A stretch of DNA of 64,000 nt. It comes from Streptomyces amritsarensis (GTDB taxonomy: Bacteria > Actinomycetota > Actinomycetes > Streptomycetales > Streptomycetaceae). Of this stretch, positions 9,435 to 17,855 are shown in pieces. The notes under the pieces were generated by a model, which made no database searches, was not told the origin of the DNA, and saw only the letters and a list, made by a program, of their open reading frames with translations. Position 1 is the first letter of the stretch; every line of letters starts with the position of its first letter. The DNA is taken from contig NZ_MQUR01000011.1 of the NCBI RefSeq assembly GCF_001953875.1, positions 14,919 to 78,918 on the forward strand, read 5' to 3'. The translations under genes and the position numbers were made by a program.

Positions 9435-10394
9435 GTGAACGGTGAGCACTGTCCGAATTGCGACGCCGCCGGCGCCGCCTGCGGGTGTGCACCGGGTGTG
9501 GCTTTCAACCCTCTGCGCATCCGTCCGTACGTGACGTTGTCCGATCCCGGTGAGCTTGCCGCCGAGGCCGCGCCGCCGTTCCCGCAGCCGGTGGCCGGAG
9601 CGGTGTCCCCGCCGGAGGCCTCGGCGCGGCCGCTGCGCGCGCAGGACGACACCCCGGCGTACGGGATGCCCGTGGCGCCCGCCGCCGGGCAGTGGCAGGA
9701 CGGCCCGTGGCAGGCGGGGTCGGCGCCTGCGCCGCACCCGGCGGACACGGTCCAGCTCCACGCGGTCCCGGCGGCGGTCACCGCACCCGGCGCAGGAGGC
9801 GGCGGGGGCGGGGGCCCGGAGGAGCGGTCCGGTTCCGCTGCCCGCCGGCGGCGGCTGGCCGTGCTGGCCGGAGCCGCGGCGGCGGTGGCCCTCAGCGGGA
9901 CGGCCGTGGCGGTGTGGGTACTGCCCGCCTCCCCTGAGAGCGATACGACGCTGCTGGACGCGAAGGTTTCGGCGCCTGCGGTGAGCGCGGCTCCGGTCGT
10001 GCCGTCGGGCAGCCCGAGTGGGGTCAGCGCGTCGCCGTCGGCTTCCGCGTCGCCGAGCGCCTCGAAGTCGGCGTCGCCGTCCGCGTCCCCGTCGCCGAGC
10101 GCGTCCCGTTCCGCTTCGTCCGCGCCCCCGTCGCCGAGCGCGTCGCCGGGCGTGAGCCGTTCCGCCAGCCCGACGCCCGCGCAGGCCCCGGTCCTGCGTT
10201 ACGGGGATTCGGGTCCGGAGGTGGAGAAGCTCCAGCGGCTGCTGGCGGCAGAGGGCCTGTACCGGGGCAGGTTCCACGGAAGGTTCGACTCGCGGGTCGA
10301 GGACGCACTGTCGACGTTCCAGTTCTACAACGGGATCGACGACCAGGAGTGGGGCGTCTACGGGCCCCTCACCCGCAAGGCGCTGGAGGGGTAG
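9435..10394 (+). CDS. membrane-anchored peptidoglycan-binding protein with zinc-ribbon-like N-terminus
   Basis: 319 residues from the GTG at 9435 (GGGAG about 6 bases upstream). Order of parts: a CPNCDAAGAACGC cysteine cluster at the N-terminus, a Pro/Ala-rich cytoplasmic stretch, RRRR and one membrane helix (about residues 145-165), a long Ser/Pro/Ala repeat spacer (about 190-250) and a C-terminal PG_binding_1 domain with LRYGDSGPEVEKLQRLLAAE and FDSRVEDALSTFQ. The design suggests a cytoplasmic sensor or scaffold with a wall-binding foot. The spacer DNA (10020-10170) is itself repetitive, with TCGCCGAGCGCGTC-like units. Confidence 0.8.
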   Translation: MNGEHCPNCDAAGAACGCAPGVAFNPLRIRPYVTLSDPGELAAEAAPPFPQPVAGAVSPPEASARPLRAQDDTPAYGMPVAPAAGQWQDGPWQAGSAPAPHPADTVQLHAVPAAVTAPGAGGGGGGGPEERSGSAARRRRLAVLAGAAAAVALSGTAVAVWVLPASPESDTTLLDAKVSAPAVSAAPVVPSGSPSGVSASPSASASPSASKSASPSASPSPSASRSASSAPPSPSASPGVSRSASPTPAQAPVLRYGDSGPEVEKLQRLLAAEGLYRGRFHGRFDSRVEDALSTFQFYNGIDDQEWGVYGPLTRKALEG

Positions 10395-10486
10395 CCCGGC
10401 ACGGGGAGAGGGGCGTCGGACGTCGGGGCGACGGGGGTCACATGTCCGCGAGTGGCGCAGTCGGCCCCACGTTTTGTATCGTGATG

Positions 10487-10539
10487 GAACAAAGTGGTTC
10501 CGTCCTCACTCCCTGACCGGTGGACGGAACCACTTGTTC
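10487..10539. promoter_or_regulatory. long inverted repeat in the leader of the HAD gene
   Basis: Bases 10492-10505 are exactly complementary to 10522-10535, and the stem extends to about 18 bp with one bulged A (to 10487 and 10539). A T-rich run (TTCTCTTTT) follows. The arms also contain three GGAAC/GGTTCC elements. It could be a terminator, an attenuator or a repressor site. The start codon of the HAD gene is 30 bp downstream. Confidence 0.6.
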
Positions 10540-10568
10540 TCTTTTCCCGCCCGTCTGGAGCCCCGTCG

Positions 10569-11276
10569 ATGCCGGCCAGCACCACCACGACCACCGCACC
10601 CGTAGCCCTCACCGCCAAGGCCCTGCTCCTTGACATGGACGGCACGATCGTCAACTCCGACGCGGTGGTCGAACGCTGCTGGCGCGACTGGGCCCTCTCC
10701 CACGGGCTGGACCCGCAGGAAGCCCTGAAGGTGGTCCACGGCCGCCAGGGCTACGCCACCATGGCCGTGCTCCTGCCGGACCGCCCCATGGAGATCAACC
10801 TCGCCGAGAACGCGGAGATGCTGGCCCGGGAGACGGCCGACACCGACGGCGTGGTCCCGGTCGCGGGGGCGCCGGACTTCATGGCCGCGATCGGCGGTCT
10901 GCCGCACGCCCTGGTCACGTCCGCCGACGCCGCGCTGGCCACCGCCCGGATGACGGCCGCCGCGCTCCCGATGCCCGTGGTGCGGGTCACGGCCGAGTCC
11001 GTCGGAGCCAGCAAGCCGGACCCCGAGGGCTTCCTCAAGGGCGCCGCCGCGCTGGGCATGGACCCGGCCGACTGCATCGTCTTCGAGGACTCGGCCGCGG
11101 GCATAGCCGCCGGCCGGGCGGCGGGCATGCGCGTGATCGGCGTGGGCCCCCGCGCCGCCGCGCACGGCCCGACGGTGCACGTCCCGGACCTGACGTCCCT
11201 CGACGTCACGGCCGAGGCCGACGGCTCGATCCGCATCACCGTGCGGCCGCGGCCCCAGGACGCACCCGCGCAGTAG
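10569..11276 (+). CDS. HAD family sugar-phosphatase-like hydrolase
   Basis: 235 residues from the ATG at 10569, with CTGGAG 8 bases upstream. All HAD motifs are present: LLLDMDGTIVNSD (nucleophile and acid Asp), VTSA (motif II), KPDPEGF (Lys) and VFEDSAAGI (metal-binding acids). The small helical cap after motif I is of the subclass that contains phosphoglycolate and sugar phosphatases. The protein is cytoplasmic. A large hairpin lies in its leader, so expression may be conditional. Substrate unknown. Confidence 0.85.
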   Translation: MPASTTTTTAPVALTAKALLLDMDGTIVNSDAVVERCWRDWALSHGLDPQEALKVVHGRQGYATMAVLLPDRPMEINLAENAEMLARETADTDGVVPVAGAPDFMAAIGGLPHALVTSADAALATARMTAAALPMPVVRVTAESVGASKPDPEGFLKGAAALGMDPADCIVFEDSAAGIAAGRAAGMRVIGVGPRAAAHGPTVHVPDLTSLDVTAEADGSIRITVRPRPQDAPAQ

Positions 11277-11542
11277 GGCCGGCCCCGCAGCCGGCGGGCC
11301 TTCGGGGCGCGCGTCCCGGAGCCCACTCCGCCGCCACCTCCCCGCGCACCTCGGAGCGGAGGCGCCGGAGTCCACACGGCGGGGCCCGATATCTGTCCGC
11401 CGCGGGGCAGGCCGCTGGAGACGGCCGCCGGCCGGGCGCGCGGAGACCGCTGCGCTGTTCGAGATGGTTCCTGATCACGCCGGGCAGGGTGTTCCCGCCG
11501 GCCCCTGCGTTGCGCCGGGCCGAGCCGGGCCGGGCCGGCGGC

Positions 11543-12160
11543 CTACTGCCCCACGCGCCCGTCGATGCGTTCCCGCAGGAAGTCCGCGTGCCCGTTGTGG
11601 CGGGCGTACTCCTCGATCATGTGGACCAGCACCTCGCGGAGCTCCATCGGCTCGCCGCCGCAGTCGCCCGTGACGTCCATGCCGGGGGCCTGGGCGACGA
11701 GCTGTTCCGCGAAGGCGACCTCGGCCCGCCAGGTCGCCCACGCGTCCGCGACCAGTTCCGGGTCGGCCGCCGCGCCGGTGAACTCCCCGGCGGGTTCCTC
11801 CTGCGAGCGGTAGTGCCTGCGTACGTCCTGGCCCGCCATGACCTGCCGGAACCAGTACTGCTCGACACCCGCGAGGTGGCGCAGGAGTCCCAGCAGGGAC
11901 AGGTCGGACGGCTCCACGGAGCGCCGCGCGAGGGCCTCCGCGTCGAGGCCCTGGCACTTGAGCTCCAGCGTCAGCCGCTGGTCGGTGAGATACCCGGTGA
12001 GCACGTCCCGCTCGCCGCGGAAGCCCCCGTCGGCGCGCGGGTCCGCGTCGGGGTCGACGAACATGTTGGACCAGCCGAAACGGCGGTCCGGGGCGGGCTC
12101 GGGGCCGGAGCCGGCGCCCGGGGAGGGGCCGGGGCCGGTGGAGGGGGTCGAGTCGATCAC
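11543..12160 (-). CDS. DinB-like (DUF664) protein
   Basis: 205 residues. After a Pro/Gly-rich N-terminal extension (about residues 5-27) comes a four-helix DinB fold with LLGLLRHLAGVEQYWF, and near the end HMIEEYARHNGHADFLRERIDG; the three histidines are the probable metal ligands. Related actinobacterial proteins act as mycothiol-dependent S-transferases or isomerases, so a thiol-transfer role is possible. It starts with GTG. The extension is encoded by a G/C repeat and may not be translated if an internal start is used. Confidence 0.8.
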   Translation of the reverse strand: MIDSTPSTGPGPSPGAGSGPEPAPDRRFGWSNMFVDPDADPRADGGFRGERDVLTGYLTDQRLTLELKCQGLDAEALARRSVEPSDLSLLGLLRHLAGVEQYWFRQVMAGQDVRRHYRSQEEPAGEFTGAAADPELVADAWATWRAEVAFAEQLVAQAPGMDVTGDCGGEPMELREVLVHMIEEYARHNGHADFLRERIDGRVGQ

Positions 12161-12332
12161 GCGCAGAGCGTGCCGCCCGGACGCGCCGTCCGCAACGGAG
12201 TTTCCGCCTCCGGACCCCGGCGGCCGGCCACGCCCTCCCCCGCCGCCTGCCGCGGCCCGCTCACGCCTCGCAGCCGGCCCAGCCCGACCGGGCGGCCCGG
12301 CCCGTCCGGCCCGCCCGAGCGGCCCAGGCGGC

Positions 12333-12914
12333 TCAGCCCGCGACGGCCTCGTACAGCGAGAACACGGCCAGCGCCGCCATCACGGCGGCCGCGATCTTGG
12401 TGATGAGTCGCAGCGGTACGTACTTCATGAGGGTGCGGCCGCCCAGGATGCCGATACCGGCGACCGCCCACAGCGCCAGCACCGCGCCGATGCCGACCGA
12501 GACGGGGTCGTCGTACCGTGCCGCCAGGTTGGCGGTCATGATCTGGGTCAGGTCTCCGAATTCCGCCACCAGGATCAGCATGAAGCCGGCTCCCGAGACC
12601 TTCCAGAAGGACTGGTCGGCGGGCGGCTTGATCTCCTCGTCGCCGTCGTTCTTCTTCAGCAGCAGCATGGCCGCGCCCAGGAGGAAGAGGATGCCGACGA
12701 CGGCCTGGACGAGGCGGTGCGGGAGCAGGGTGAGCACGCTGCCGGCGGCGATGGCGAGCGCGACGTGCACGGCGAAGGCGGCGGCGACGCCCGCGAAGAC
12801 GTAGGAGGCGCGGTAGCGCGTGCCGAGCATCAGGCCGGCGAGGGCCGTCTTGTCGGGGAGTTCGGCAAGGAAGACGACGCCGAAGGCGATCGCCGTGATG
12901 CTGAAGCTGAACAC
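12333..12914 (-). CDS. TMEM165/GDT1 (UPF0016) family Mn2+/Ca2+ transporter
   Basis: 193 residues and six or seven membrane helices arranged as two inverted repeats. Each repeat carries the family signature E-x-x-D-K/x-T: AELPDKTALAG near the N-terminus and AEFGDLTQIM in the second half. Relatives in plants, yeast and bacteria move Mn2+ or Ca2+ in exchange for protons; in bacteria the role is mainly manganese export. A short acidic loop (KKNDGDEE) separates the halves. The upstream leader contains a yybP-ykoY type manganese riboswitch, which independently supports a Mn2+ role. Confidence 0.9.
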   Translation of the reverse strand: MFSFSITAIAFGVVFLAELPDKTALAGLMLGTRYRASYVFAGVAAAFAVHVALAIAAGSVLTLLPHRLVQAVVGILFLLGAAMLLLKKNDGDEEIKPPADQSFWKVSGAGFMLILVAEFGDLTQIMTANLAARYDDPVSVGIGAVLALWAVAGIGILGGRTLMKYVPLRLITKIAAAVMAALAVFSLYEAVAG

Positions 12915-13050
12915 GGGGGTGGAACCTCAATCGGTCGGGCAGGACGCCATCGGTACCGAGAGACCTGGGATGTGTCAGGGGTCGCTTCGGCTCGGCGGCG
13001 CCCTGGCGTGCGCGTGCGCGTACGGAACGCGCCCACGACGGGACAGGACA

Positions 13051-13170
13051 CTGCGGCCGAAGGTCTCGCTGGCCTGCCGCTGCTGCTGTGCGGCCTGCCT
13101 CCGGGCGCCGGCTGGGTGACCCAGCAGTATGTCGACGGTCCGGCGAAGAGCTACTCCCCTTCTGCTCCGA
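13051..13170 (-). ncRNA. yybP-ykoY (manganese) riboswitch
   Basis: Read on the minus strand, the leader contains AAGGGGAGTAGC (13150-13161), then GACCGTCGACATACTGC and, across a paired region, GCGAGACCTTCGGC (about 13055-13069). GGGGAGUAG and GAGACC are the two conserved loop elements that meet to bind Mn2+ in this class. The aptamer ends about 137 bases upstream of the GDT1-family gene, leaving room for an expression platform. Class and downstream gene agree well. I could not fold it or score it against the Rfam model. Confidence 0.8.
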
Positions 13171-13438
13171 ACAGAGTACGCGACGCCGACGACCGGCCGG
13201 AATGGGCCTTTGGTCCTGCCCTGTACCGCCCTGCCCCCCGCCCCGCTCCCGCACCCGCCTCCCCACGACTGCGGAATCTCAACTTCCATTTAAATCCGGG
13301 GCCTTGCGTGGCTTGATGTGACGTGCTCATGTCGCCACGCTGTCACCTGGCGCCCATCCCCTCGCAACCCGAGGGCGCCAGCATGGCCACGCCCCGCCGG
13401 GGCGAATCGGCCTGACCCCCCGCACCCAGGGAGCCCCC

Positions 13439-14092
13439 ATGGCACTCACACCCCACGTCTACGCGCGTCGCCTTGGCGTGCTCGCGTCAGTGGCCTCGCT
13501 CGCCGCGCTCACCTCCCTCCTGAACGCCCCGACCGCCCAGGCCGCCCCTCCCACCCCGATCAGCGCCTCGGCCGCCCGCGCTTACCTGGCCACGGTCACC
13601 CCGAAGACAGAAGGATCCACCAGCGGGTACAGCCGCGACCTCTTCCCGCACTGGAGCACCGTCTCCGGCACCTGCAACACCCGCGAGACCGTGCTCAAGC
13701 GGGACGGGGTGAACGTCGTCCAGGACTCCGCCTGCGCCGCGGTGAGCGGCAGCTGGTACTCGGAGTACGACGGCGCCACCTGGACGGCCGCCTCCGACAT
13801 CGACATCGACCATGTCGTCCCGCTCGCCGAGGCCTGGCGTTCCGGCGCCTCCTCCTGGACCACGTCCAAGCGCCAGCAGTTCGCCAACGACCTCACCCGC
13901 CCGCAGCTCATCGCGGTCACCGACAACGTCAACCAGGCCAAGGGCGACCTCGACCCCGGCAAGTGGCTGCCGCCGCGGACGGCCTACCGCTGTACGTACG
14001 CGCGCATGTGGGTCGGCGTGAAGCAGTACTGGGGCCTGAGCATGGACTCGGGCGAGAAGACTGCCCTGGTCAACGTGCTGAACGGCTGCTGA
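13439..14092 (+). CDS. secreted HNH endonuclease (DUF1524/GmrSD-type)
   Basis: 217 residues. A signal peptide covers about 1-36 and ends at AQA-A. The mature protein carries the HNH core DIDIDHVVPLAEAW (Asp-His-Val-Val-Pro-Leu), a supporting NDLTRPQLIAVTDNVNQAKGD with the conserved Asn, and the tail PPRTAYRCTYARMW. Extracellular Streptomyces nucleases of this kind degrade DNA during development or phosphate starvation. Two cysteine pairs fit an exported protein. The leader has a perfect 9-bp hairpin (13347-13355 with 13373-13381) and an unusual AT-rich ATTTAAAT at about 13290. Confidence 0.85.
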   Translation: MALTPHVYARRLGVLASVASLAALTSLLNAPTAQAAPPTPISASAARAYLATVTPKTEGSTSGYSRDLFPHWSTVSGTCNTRETVLKRDGVNVVQDSACAAVSGSWYSEYDGATWTAASDIDIDHVVPLAEAWRSGASSWTTSKRQQFANDLTRPQLIAVTDNVNQAKGDLDPGKWLPPRTAYRCTYARMWVGVKQYWGLSMDSGEKTALVNVLNGC

Positions 14093-14119
14093 CCGACCTG
14101 ACCGGCGGCTGACCGGGCG

Positions 14120-14159
14120 CCGACCGGCGACGGGCGGGCGTCGGCCCGTCGCCGGTCGG
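14120..14159. terminator. terminator after the nuclease gene
   Basis: Perfect 16-bp stem, 14120-14135 with 14144-14159, loop of 8, located 28 bp after the stop codon. Confidence 0.75.
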
Positions 14160-14278
14160 ACCGGCCGCCGGCGCGCCCCGCCCGCCCCACCGGTCGATCT
14201 TTCCCCCGCCAGGGGGAGGCGTGGCTCCCCCTCTCCGTCGTACCGTGATCGAAGGGGCTAAGGAGGAGGGGGAGTTGC

Positions 14279-15943
14279 ATGGCCGGATTGCGTCTGGGGC
14301 CGCTGCTGCGCCACGTCGACTGGGAGACGGGCGGATCGGCCACCGTATGGGTGGAGGCGGACCGCCCGTGCACGGCCGAAGTGCGGTGCACGGGCGGGGC
14401 CGGCGGCAGCGCGCGGACCTTCCAGATAGCCGGCCACCACTATGCGCTGGTGCCGGTGACCGGGCTGACCCCGGGCACCACGACGCCGTATGAGGTGCTG
14501 CTCGACGGCCGGCAGGTGTGGCCGCTGCCCGACAGCGGCTTCCCGCCGAGCACGATCACCACTCCGGCCGTGGCGGGACCGGGCCGGCCCGGGCGCGGAC
14601 CCGGGCTGCGCATCACCTTCGGCTCCTGCCGGCAGGCCGCGCCCCCCGCCGGCCGGCGGGGGCCGCACGGGCCGGACGCGCTCGACACCCTCGCGGCGCG
14701 GCTGGCCGCCGACCCGGAGGCGGAGCGGCCGGACCTCCTGCTCCTGCTCGGCGACCAGGTGTACGCGGACGCCCTGTCGCGGGAGACCAGGCAGTGGCTG
14801 GCCGCCCGACGGGATCTGCGGGAGGCGCCCGGCGCCCAGGTCGCGGACTACGAGGAGTACACCCGGCTCTACTACGAGTCGTGGCTCGACCCGGAGATCC
14901 GCTGGCTGCTGTCGACAGTGCCGAGCCTGCACATGTTCGACGACCACGACGTCATCGACGACTGGAACACGAGCGCGGCGTGGCTCGCGGAGATGCGGGC
15001 GACCCCGTGGTGGCGGGAGCGCGTCCTCAGCGGTTTGATGTCGTACTGGGTGTACCAGCACCTGGGCAATCTCTCGGCCGCCGAGCTGGCGGCGGACGAA
15101 CTGTACGCAGCGGTCCGCGAGGACCCCGACGGCACGGACGCGCTACGGGCCTTCGCGTCCGCGGCGGACGCCGATCCGGCCACGGTGCGCTGGAGCTACC
15201 GGCGGGACTTCGGGCGGACCCGGTTGCTGATGGTGGACACGCGGGCCGCCCGGGTACTGGCCGAGGACGGGCGGGCCATGCTCGATCCGGCGGAGCAGCA
15301 GTGGCTGCGGGACAACGCCCTCGCCGGACACGGGGGCTACGACCACCTGCTGATCGGGTCCTCGCTGCCCTGGCTGATGCCGCCGCTGATCCATGACGCG
15401 GAGACGTGGAATGCGGCGCTGTGCCGCGGGGAGCGCGGGCCGCGGTGGGCTCGCATCGGCGAGGACCTGCGGCGGCGCAGCGATCTGGAGCACTGGGCGG
15501 CGTTCCCGGCGTCGTTCGCGGCGCTGACGGATCTGATCGAGGAGGTGGGTACGGGGCCCCGGGCGCCTGCGACGGTGTGCGTGCTGTCGGGGGACGTGCA
15601 CCACGCGTATGTGGCCGAGCCTCGAATACCCAGTACGGCGCGGGTGTTCCAGCTGACGTGCTCGCCCGTTCACAATTCCATTCACACCGTGGTCAAGTGG
15701 GGGTTCCGGCTGGGCTGGTCGCGGACGGGCCGGTGGCTGGGACGCGGCTTCTCCCTGCACGGGCGGACGGGGCGGCCGCCGCTGAACTGGCGGCGTACGG
15801 GGGGTCCCTGGTTCGGGAACCAGCTGATGACGCTGGCGTTGTCCGGGCGGACGGCGCGGCTGCGACTGGACCAGGCGCGCAAGAAGCGTGGGCGGGCCGG
15901 GTTGGTGACGGTGCTGGACCGGGAGCTGACGGCGGCGCAATAG
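14279..15943 (+). CDS. PhoD-like metallophosphatase
   Basis: 554 residues. An N-terminal fibronectin-like domain (about 1-95) leads into the PhoD catalytic domain: FGSCRQ, LLLLGDQVYAD, MFDDHDVIDDW and SGDVHHAY supply the metal ligands, and NQL near the C-terminus is typical. Unlike classical PhoD there is no Tat signal peptide, so this is probably a cytoplasmic phosphodiesterase or phosphatase. A strong AAGGAGGAGG lies about 8 bases before the ATG. The protein also has an Arg/Trp-rich C-terminal region (about 470-510) that could touch membranes. Confidence 0.85.
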   Translation: MAGLRLGPLLRHVDWETGGSATVWVEADRPCTAEVRCTGGAGGSARTFQIAGHHYALVPVTGLTPGTTTPYEVLLDGRQVWPLPDSGFPPSTITTPAVAGPGRPGRGPGLRITFGSCRQAAPPAGRRGPHGPDALDTLAARLAADPEAERPDLLLLLGDQVYADALSRETRQWLAARRDLREAPGAQVADYEEYTRLYYESWLDPEIRWLLSTVPSLHMFDDHDVIDDWNTSAAWLAEMRATPWWRERVLSGLMSYWVYQHLGNLSAAELAADELYAAVREDPDGTDALRAFASAADADPATVRWSYRRDFGRTRLLMVDTRAARVLAEDGRAMLDPAEQQWLRDNALAGHGGYDHLLIGSSLPWLMPPLIHDAETWNAALCRGERGPRWARIGEDLRRRSDLEHWAAFPASFAALTDLIEEVGTGPRAPATVCVLSGDVHHAYVAEPRIPSTARVFQLTCSPVHNSIHTVVKWGFRLGWSRTGRWLGRGFSLHGRTGRPPLNWRRTGGPWFGNQLMTLALSGRTARLRLDQARKKRGRAGLVTVLDRELTAAQ

Positions 15944-16080
15944 CGGCGTGTGCCGGGGCACGGCGCCGGTGGCCCGCCGGCCGCCGGCACGGCCGCCGGG
16001 CCGGGGGCGTGACTCCGGGGGCGGCGCGGCCGGGACCTGGGCCGGTCAGGCAGGGGCGGGGGGCGACACCGCTGTGGTGT

Positions 16081-16114
16081 GCGCTCCCGCCCCGGGCACC
16101 CGGGGCGGGAGCGC
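16081..16114. terminator. terminator hairpin between PhoD-like and DedA genes
   Basis: Arms 16081-16096 and 16099-16114 are complementary over 16 bp with a minimal loop. A TACGCT -10-like box follows at 16120, so the DedA gene likely has its own promoter. Confidence 0.7.
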
Positions 16115-16213
16115 CGGGCGTACGCTGTATGGCTGTCAGCCGCCCCTGCCGCTCCCCCGCGACGTCGCGGCGCTTCATGCCGCAGCACGTCAACCGGACT
16201 GGGGAGTCCCGCT

Positions 16214-16855
16214 TTGTTTGAGACTCTGGGGTCGCTGACCGCGAGCCCATGGATCTACGCCCTGGTGGCGGTGTCCATCCTGCTCGACGTCTTCCTTCCG
16301 GTGCTGCCGAGCGGAGTCCTGGTGATCACCGCCGCGGCGGCGGCCGCCGCCGCCGGAGCGGCGGGACCGGTGCAGGTTCCGGGGCCCGAGCAGGTACCGG
16401 ACATCCTGCTGCTGCTGGTGATCGCGACGACGGCGTCGGTGCTGGGCGACATGGCCGCGTACCGGCTGGGCCGGCGCGGCGGAGCCCGGCTGGACCGGGC
16501 CATCGCCCGCTCCCGTCGGCTCACGCGTGCCCAGGAACGCCTGGGCACGGCCCTCGCGCGCGGTGGCGGCGCCCTCGTGGTGATCGCCCGCTTCGCGCCG
16601 GCGGGCCGCTCGGTGGTGTCCCTCGGCGCGGGCAAGACCCAGCGCAAGGTCGCGGAGTTCCTGCCCTGGTCGGTCCTGGCGGGCATGGCGTGGGCCGGCT
16701 ACAGCGTGGCCCTCGGCTACTTCGGCACCCAGTGGCTGGGTACGCAGTGGCTCGGGACCGCGGTGTCGATCGTCGCCCTGTTCGCCGCGGGCGCCCTCGC
16801 GGCCTTCCTCGTACGCCGCCCGCCCTCGGCTCCGACCGCGACCCCCGCGGCGTAG
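16214..16855 (+). CDS. DedA/SNARE-associated family membrane protein
   Basis: 213 residues from the TTG at 16214, chosen because GGGGAG is 7 bases upstream and MFETLGSLTASPWIY is a normal DedA N-terminus; the frame opens further upstream but gives Arg-rich nonsense. Hydrophobic segments and the motif RFAPAGRSVVSLGAGKT (arginines around residue 120) match DedA proteins, which flip polyprenyl phosphate or phospholipid carriers. A short tandem duplication encodes GTQWLGTQWLGT near the fourth helix. Confidence 0.8.
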   Translation: MFETLGSLTASPWIYALVAVSILLDVFLPVLPSGVLVITAAAAAAAAGAAGPVQVPGPEQVPDILLLLVIATTASVLGDMAAYRLGRRGGARLDRAIARSRRLTRAQERLGTALARGGGALVVIARFAPAGRSVVSLGAGKTQRKVAEFLPWSVLAGMAWAGYSVALGYFGTQWLGTQWLGTAVSIVALFAAGALAAFLVRRPPSAPTATPAA

Positions 16856-17046
16856 GGGCGTCCGCGGGGTCAGGGGGCGGCGGGCCCTGCGGGCTCCCCC
16901 GGGCGGAGCAGTGCCTCACCCGTTCACCCGGCCCCGATCGCAGCCGGCGGGCATCGCTCCTAGCGTCCGGAGAACGGTGCGCAACCGAATCGGCGTCACA
17001 TCCGTGGCCTGGCCGCGCCGTTTCGAGGAGCCGAGGAGTTCTCTCC

Positions 17047-17580
17047 ATGCCCGCCACGCCGCTCGCCCAGCCGCCGGCCACCGCACCCCGCTCGCGGTCC
17101 GCCGCTCCGCGCCGTCTGATGACCGCCGCGGCCGCCACCCTCGTCATCGCCGCCGCCACACCCGCCACGCTCGCCCACGCCGCGTCGCCCTCTGCCGGCG
17201 TCTCGCCCACCACGGTCGCCCCGGGCGGCCGGGTCGCCCTGAACGTCGAGGGGTGCGGCACCAAGGTCGCCCGGGTCACGTCGACCGCGTTCAACGAGGT
17301 ACGGCTCACCCCCGGGAATCTGGAGGCCACCAACCTGTTCGGCAGCGCCACCGTCTTCTCCAACGCCCTCCCCGGCGCGCACCGCGTCACCTTCGAGTGC
17401 GGCGGCCCGGGCGGCCAGAGCGTCACCGTCTCCCTCCAGGTCACCCCCGGCGCCGCGCGCGGCGGAACGGGCGGCAGCGTCGGCTCGATGAGCACGACCC
17501 AGATCGCCGTCGGCGCAGCCCTCGCCGTCACCGCGCTGGCCGGAGGGGTGTGGGTGCTGCGCCGGCGCGCGGCTGCGTAG
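17047..17580 (+). CDS. secreted, C-terminally membrane-anchored protein of unknown function
   Basis: 177 residues from the ATG at 17047 (GAGGAG about 8 bases upstream). Signal peptide about 1-46 ending HAA-S. The body (about 50-135) is a small beta-rich domain with SPTTVAPGGRVALNVEGC and two cysteines (CGTKV, FECGG), like the Ig-like wall proteins of Streptomyces. A Gly/Ser linker, a membrane helix (IAVGAALAVTALAGGVWVL) and RRRAAA end it, like a tail anchor without an LPXTG motif. A TAGCGT -10-like box lies about 80 bp upstream. Function unknown. Confidence 0.8.
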   Translation: MPATPLAQPPATAPRSRSAAPRRLMTAAAATLVIAAATPATLAHAASPSAGVSPTTVAPGGRVALNVEGCGTKVARVTSTAFNEVRLTPGNLEATNLFGSATVFSNALPGAHRVTFECGGPGGQSVTVSLQVTPGAARGGTGGSVGSMSTTQIAVGAALAVTALAGGVWVLRRRAAA

Positions 17581-17614
17581 GCCGGCCCCGGCCGGTCCTG
17601 GCCGGGGCGGGGGA

Positions 17615-17839
17615 TCACGCGGAGGCGGTCTGCCCCCGTACGTGCACCCCGTCGAGCAGGGCCGCGGTGGCCTCGGCGACGGCGTCCACCGCCGCGTCGA
17701 AGACCTCGCGGTTGTGCGCGGCGGGCACCCGGAAGCCGGACACCTTCCGTACGTACTGCAAGGCGGCGGCCCGGATCTCCTCCTCGGTCGCCTTCTCGGG
17801 GATGGCGGGCGGACGCAGGGTCTTAATCGATCGGCACAT
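17615..17839 (-). CDS. DUF2277 family small protein
   Basis: 74 residues with the whole family signature: MCRSIKTLRPP at the start, EEIRAAALQYVRKVSGFR in the middle and a final amphipathic helix. The family is widespread in actinobacteria and has no known activity. It is downstream of, and co-directional with, the TRADD-associated-type membrane protein gene, 16 bp apart, so the two probably share a transcript. Confidence 0.85.
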   Translation of the reverse strand: MCRSIKTLRPPAIPEKATEEEIRAAALQYVRKVSGFRVPAAHNREVFDAAVDAVAEATAALLDGVHVRGQTASA

Positions 17840-17855
17840 GTCTCCACTATCCCGC

